DNA of 28,692 nucleotides from Alectoria sarmentosa (taxonomy: Eukaryota; Ascomycota; Lecanoromycetes; Lecanorales; Parmeliaceae), in assembly GCA_009733775.1 (NCBI GenBank), contig WOGZ01000389.1:1-28692 (forward strand), given 5' to 3'. Below the pieces are notes generated by a model, which saw only the letters and a list, made by a program, of their open reading frames with translations, did no database searches and had not been told where the DNA came from. Positions 26,940-28,692 of the stretch are shown here, one piece after another (positions within the stretch are counted from its first letter, which is position 1; every line of letters starts with the position of its first letter). The position numbers were made by a program, and so were the translations under genes.

Positions 26940-28692
26940 TGAGATGATATTTCGTAATTATGAACTAAATGTATCATATAAGACGAACGCAAAGAGAAAA
27001 AAGAAAAAAGAAATCTTTTGAATTTAATTATTCTTAATAACTCGAACGTTGAATCAAATACGATTAACGCGATATTTAATTAACGAAAATAAAATAAATT
27101 TAATCGTTTCAAGTTAAAATTTAAAAAATTCGAATGAAAGTAACATTCGAATAATTGAAATAAACATAATTTAAGATTTTTAATAAAAACGTGTTTTCGA
27201 ATCGTGACACTTTTTCGAAAACATTTATTATTTATATAATTTAAAAAATAACTTAATTAATTTTTTTATAAATGCATTTATAATTTTATAATCGATAAAT
27301 ACGAAACTTATAATAATATTATTATTAATTAAGATTTCTCGTATATAATAATTTAAAATATTAATATATTTAATAAATTAATAATATTTTGAAATTTTAT
27401 AAAAATATAATTACTTTTAACATCGCTTAAAAAACGAATTAAATCGATTTTTAAAAGTTTAAAGATATAATTTTTATTAAAATTAATATAAAGTTTAAGA
27501 TTATATAAATAATATAATTAAAATAATAAGTTTCTCGAATTATATAATAAAGAAAACGATTATATATAAATAAAAGTATTTATATTAAATTTAAGAAAAT
27601 ATAGTCGATATTATAAAATAAATAAATGTTAAAAAGTGTTATATAAAATACGCTCGTAACAATTTTAATAATTTTAATATTGTTAAAATCAGTATAAAGT
27701 TATATTATATGAGTGTATAAAATAAGACAATTAAGTGAGGAGAAAATATGTACATAAAAAGAAAACATTCATATGAAAACAAATGTCTCTATCAAGTCAC
27801 GTTAAGTTAAATCGAATAATGTTAAAGAAATATAATGTTAAAGAAAAGTCTTTTTTATTAGAATCAGCATAGAGTTATATTATATGAATGTATTGAATAA
27901 GACAATTAAGTGGGGAAAAAGTATATACATAAAAAGAAAACATCTATATGAGAATAAATGTCTTTGTCAAGTCACGTTAAATTCAATCGAATAATATTAA
28001 AGAAATGTGATGTTAAAGGAAAATTAGTTTTATTAAGGATATAAGATACGCTCGTAACATTATCCCCTTTTCTCAAAAAGCGATATTTCAACGTTGTGAA
28101 AATCGAAGAAATGTGCTTATAACTTGTCTTGTGTTTTCGAAACATTTAATTGATAATTATTTTCAATTGAAAAAAGTTGATAACAATAACGATAATAATA
28201 TGTCGTGAAAAATTCGTTTATAACATCGTCGATATTATAATGTTTTATCGTTTTAAACGTTCAAAAATGACGTGATTTGATGAAAAATTGACGTTATAAT
28301 TATCGTTAAAGCATTTAAATATTTAATGTTATTTGATATTTCATATTTTGGGCGGAAAAAGGATCGTAAAAATCAAGCGATATGATTAAATTAAGTCTTT
28401 CAAATCGAATCGAATCGTAAGCGTTAAACTTTATTTGAAGTTTATATGTGTTTTGATGATGTTTTGAATAATCTTTTTTCATGAATTATTATATATATGA
28501 TATCGAATGAGATAAACAATAACGATAACGAGATTTTAAGACGACGTTAAGAAATTTCGAAAGGTGTTTATAATGTGAATAACGGGGGTCGCGTGTTAAT
28601 TTGAATTTTGAATTGACACGTCGTCGTCATCGACATCGATCGATTTTATCGTTTGAAAAAATGACGTGAAGACGCACGCACAATAATCGAAA
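26940..28692. other. AT-rich, RIP-like block
   Basis: From about 26940 composition changes sharply to A/T runs rich in TA, AAT and TTA. Most surviving C are followed by G or T, and CA and TG are scarce in long parts (for example 27241-27360). No frame is open for a useful length. This is the pattern left by repeat-induced point mutation, which turns CpA into TpA on both strands in duplicated DNA. It presumably was transposon or other repeat sequence. No coding motif survives to name the element. Confidence 0.75.
27687..28023. repeat. Two direct copies of a 160-base repeat, 175 bases apart
   Basis: Copy 1 is about 27687-27848 and copy 2 about 27862-28023. Shared landmarks are AATCAG, TTATATTATATGA, AATAAGACAATTAAGTG, ACATAAAAAGAAAACAT, TCAAGTCACGTTAA and ATCGAATAAT. 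By eye they differ at about 20 sites, about 18 of them transitions (C/T or A/G). A shorter shared piece, TACGCTCGTAAC, lies at 27649-27660 and 28047-28058, so the repeated structure may be larger than the two copies described. Confidence 0.85.

Noticed and set aside
1..28692. tRNA, rRNA, CRISPR or prokaryotic-type operons
   Set aside because: No cloverleaf with A and B box signals, rRNA segment or regularly spaced repeats were found by eye, and the intron-rich genes are eukaryotic.

Overview
The window is nuclear DNA of a filamentous ascomycete (Pezizomycotina). The evidence is short spliceosomal introns of about 46-80 bases with CTRAC/CTAAY-like branch sites, fungal-type protein families (rhodopsin-domain membrane protein, Lam/Ysp2 sterol transporter, fungal dynein light intermediate chain), and an AT-rich block at the right end with a repeat-induced point mutation (RIP) look. 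I cannot place it to genus. All gene models were spliced by eye; for each intact multi-exon gene the exon phases add up to one uninterrupted frame.

Layout. 1-4.9 kb is gene-poor and decayed: a G-rich strand block (1-220), a broken NLR-like/ankyrin-type gene (about 1089-2568, +) and one or two broken minus-strand reading frames (3233-4542). 4.9-20.8 kb is a compact block of intact genes: dynein light intermediate chain (4912-6775, +); an MIT-domain coiled-coil protein resembling NRBF2/Atg38 (6930-8506, -); a GRAM-VASt sterol-transfer protein of the Ysp2/Lam type (8814-13154, +); a small secreted protein with a GC-AG intron (13481-14179, +); a short serine-rich ORF (14916-15239, -); an ACSF2-like acyl-CoA synthetase with a mitochondrial-type leader (15873-17960, -); and a seven-helix fungal rhodopsin-domain protein (19206-20745, -). 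A cytochrome P450 remnant lies between the last two (about 18850-19195, -).

20.8-26.2 kb is again decayed. It holds a recognisable but broken CYP52-like P450 (about 23690-25410, +), an inverted repeat with telomere-like CCCTAA motifs (22951-23218), and stretches where I see nothing. One intact SnoaL/NTF2-fold gene (26286-26768, +) sits at the edge of the AT-rich block (about 26940-28692). That block contains two copies of a 160-base repeat that differ almost only by transitions.

The intact genes do not form one pathway. DLIC (dynein cargo transport), the Atg38-like protein (autophagy PI3-kinase accessory), the Lam protein (ER-plasma membrane sterol transfer) and the acyl-CoA synthetase are general cell-biology genes; the P450, secreted, rhodopsin-domain and NLR-like items are accessory-type. 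I found no clear evidence of a new multi-gene system. The most useful observations are the contrast between intact and decayed segments, two P450 relics that have both lost the haem cysteine, the RIP-like duplicated repeat, and an in-frame, stop-free intron in the acyl-CoA synthetase.
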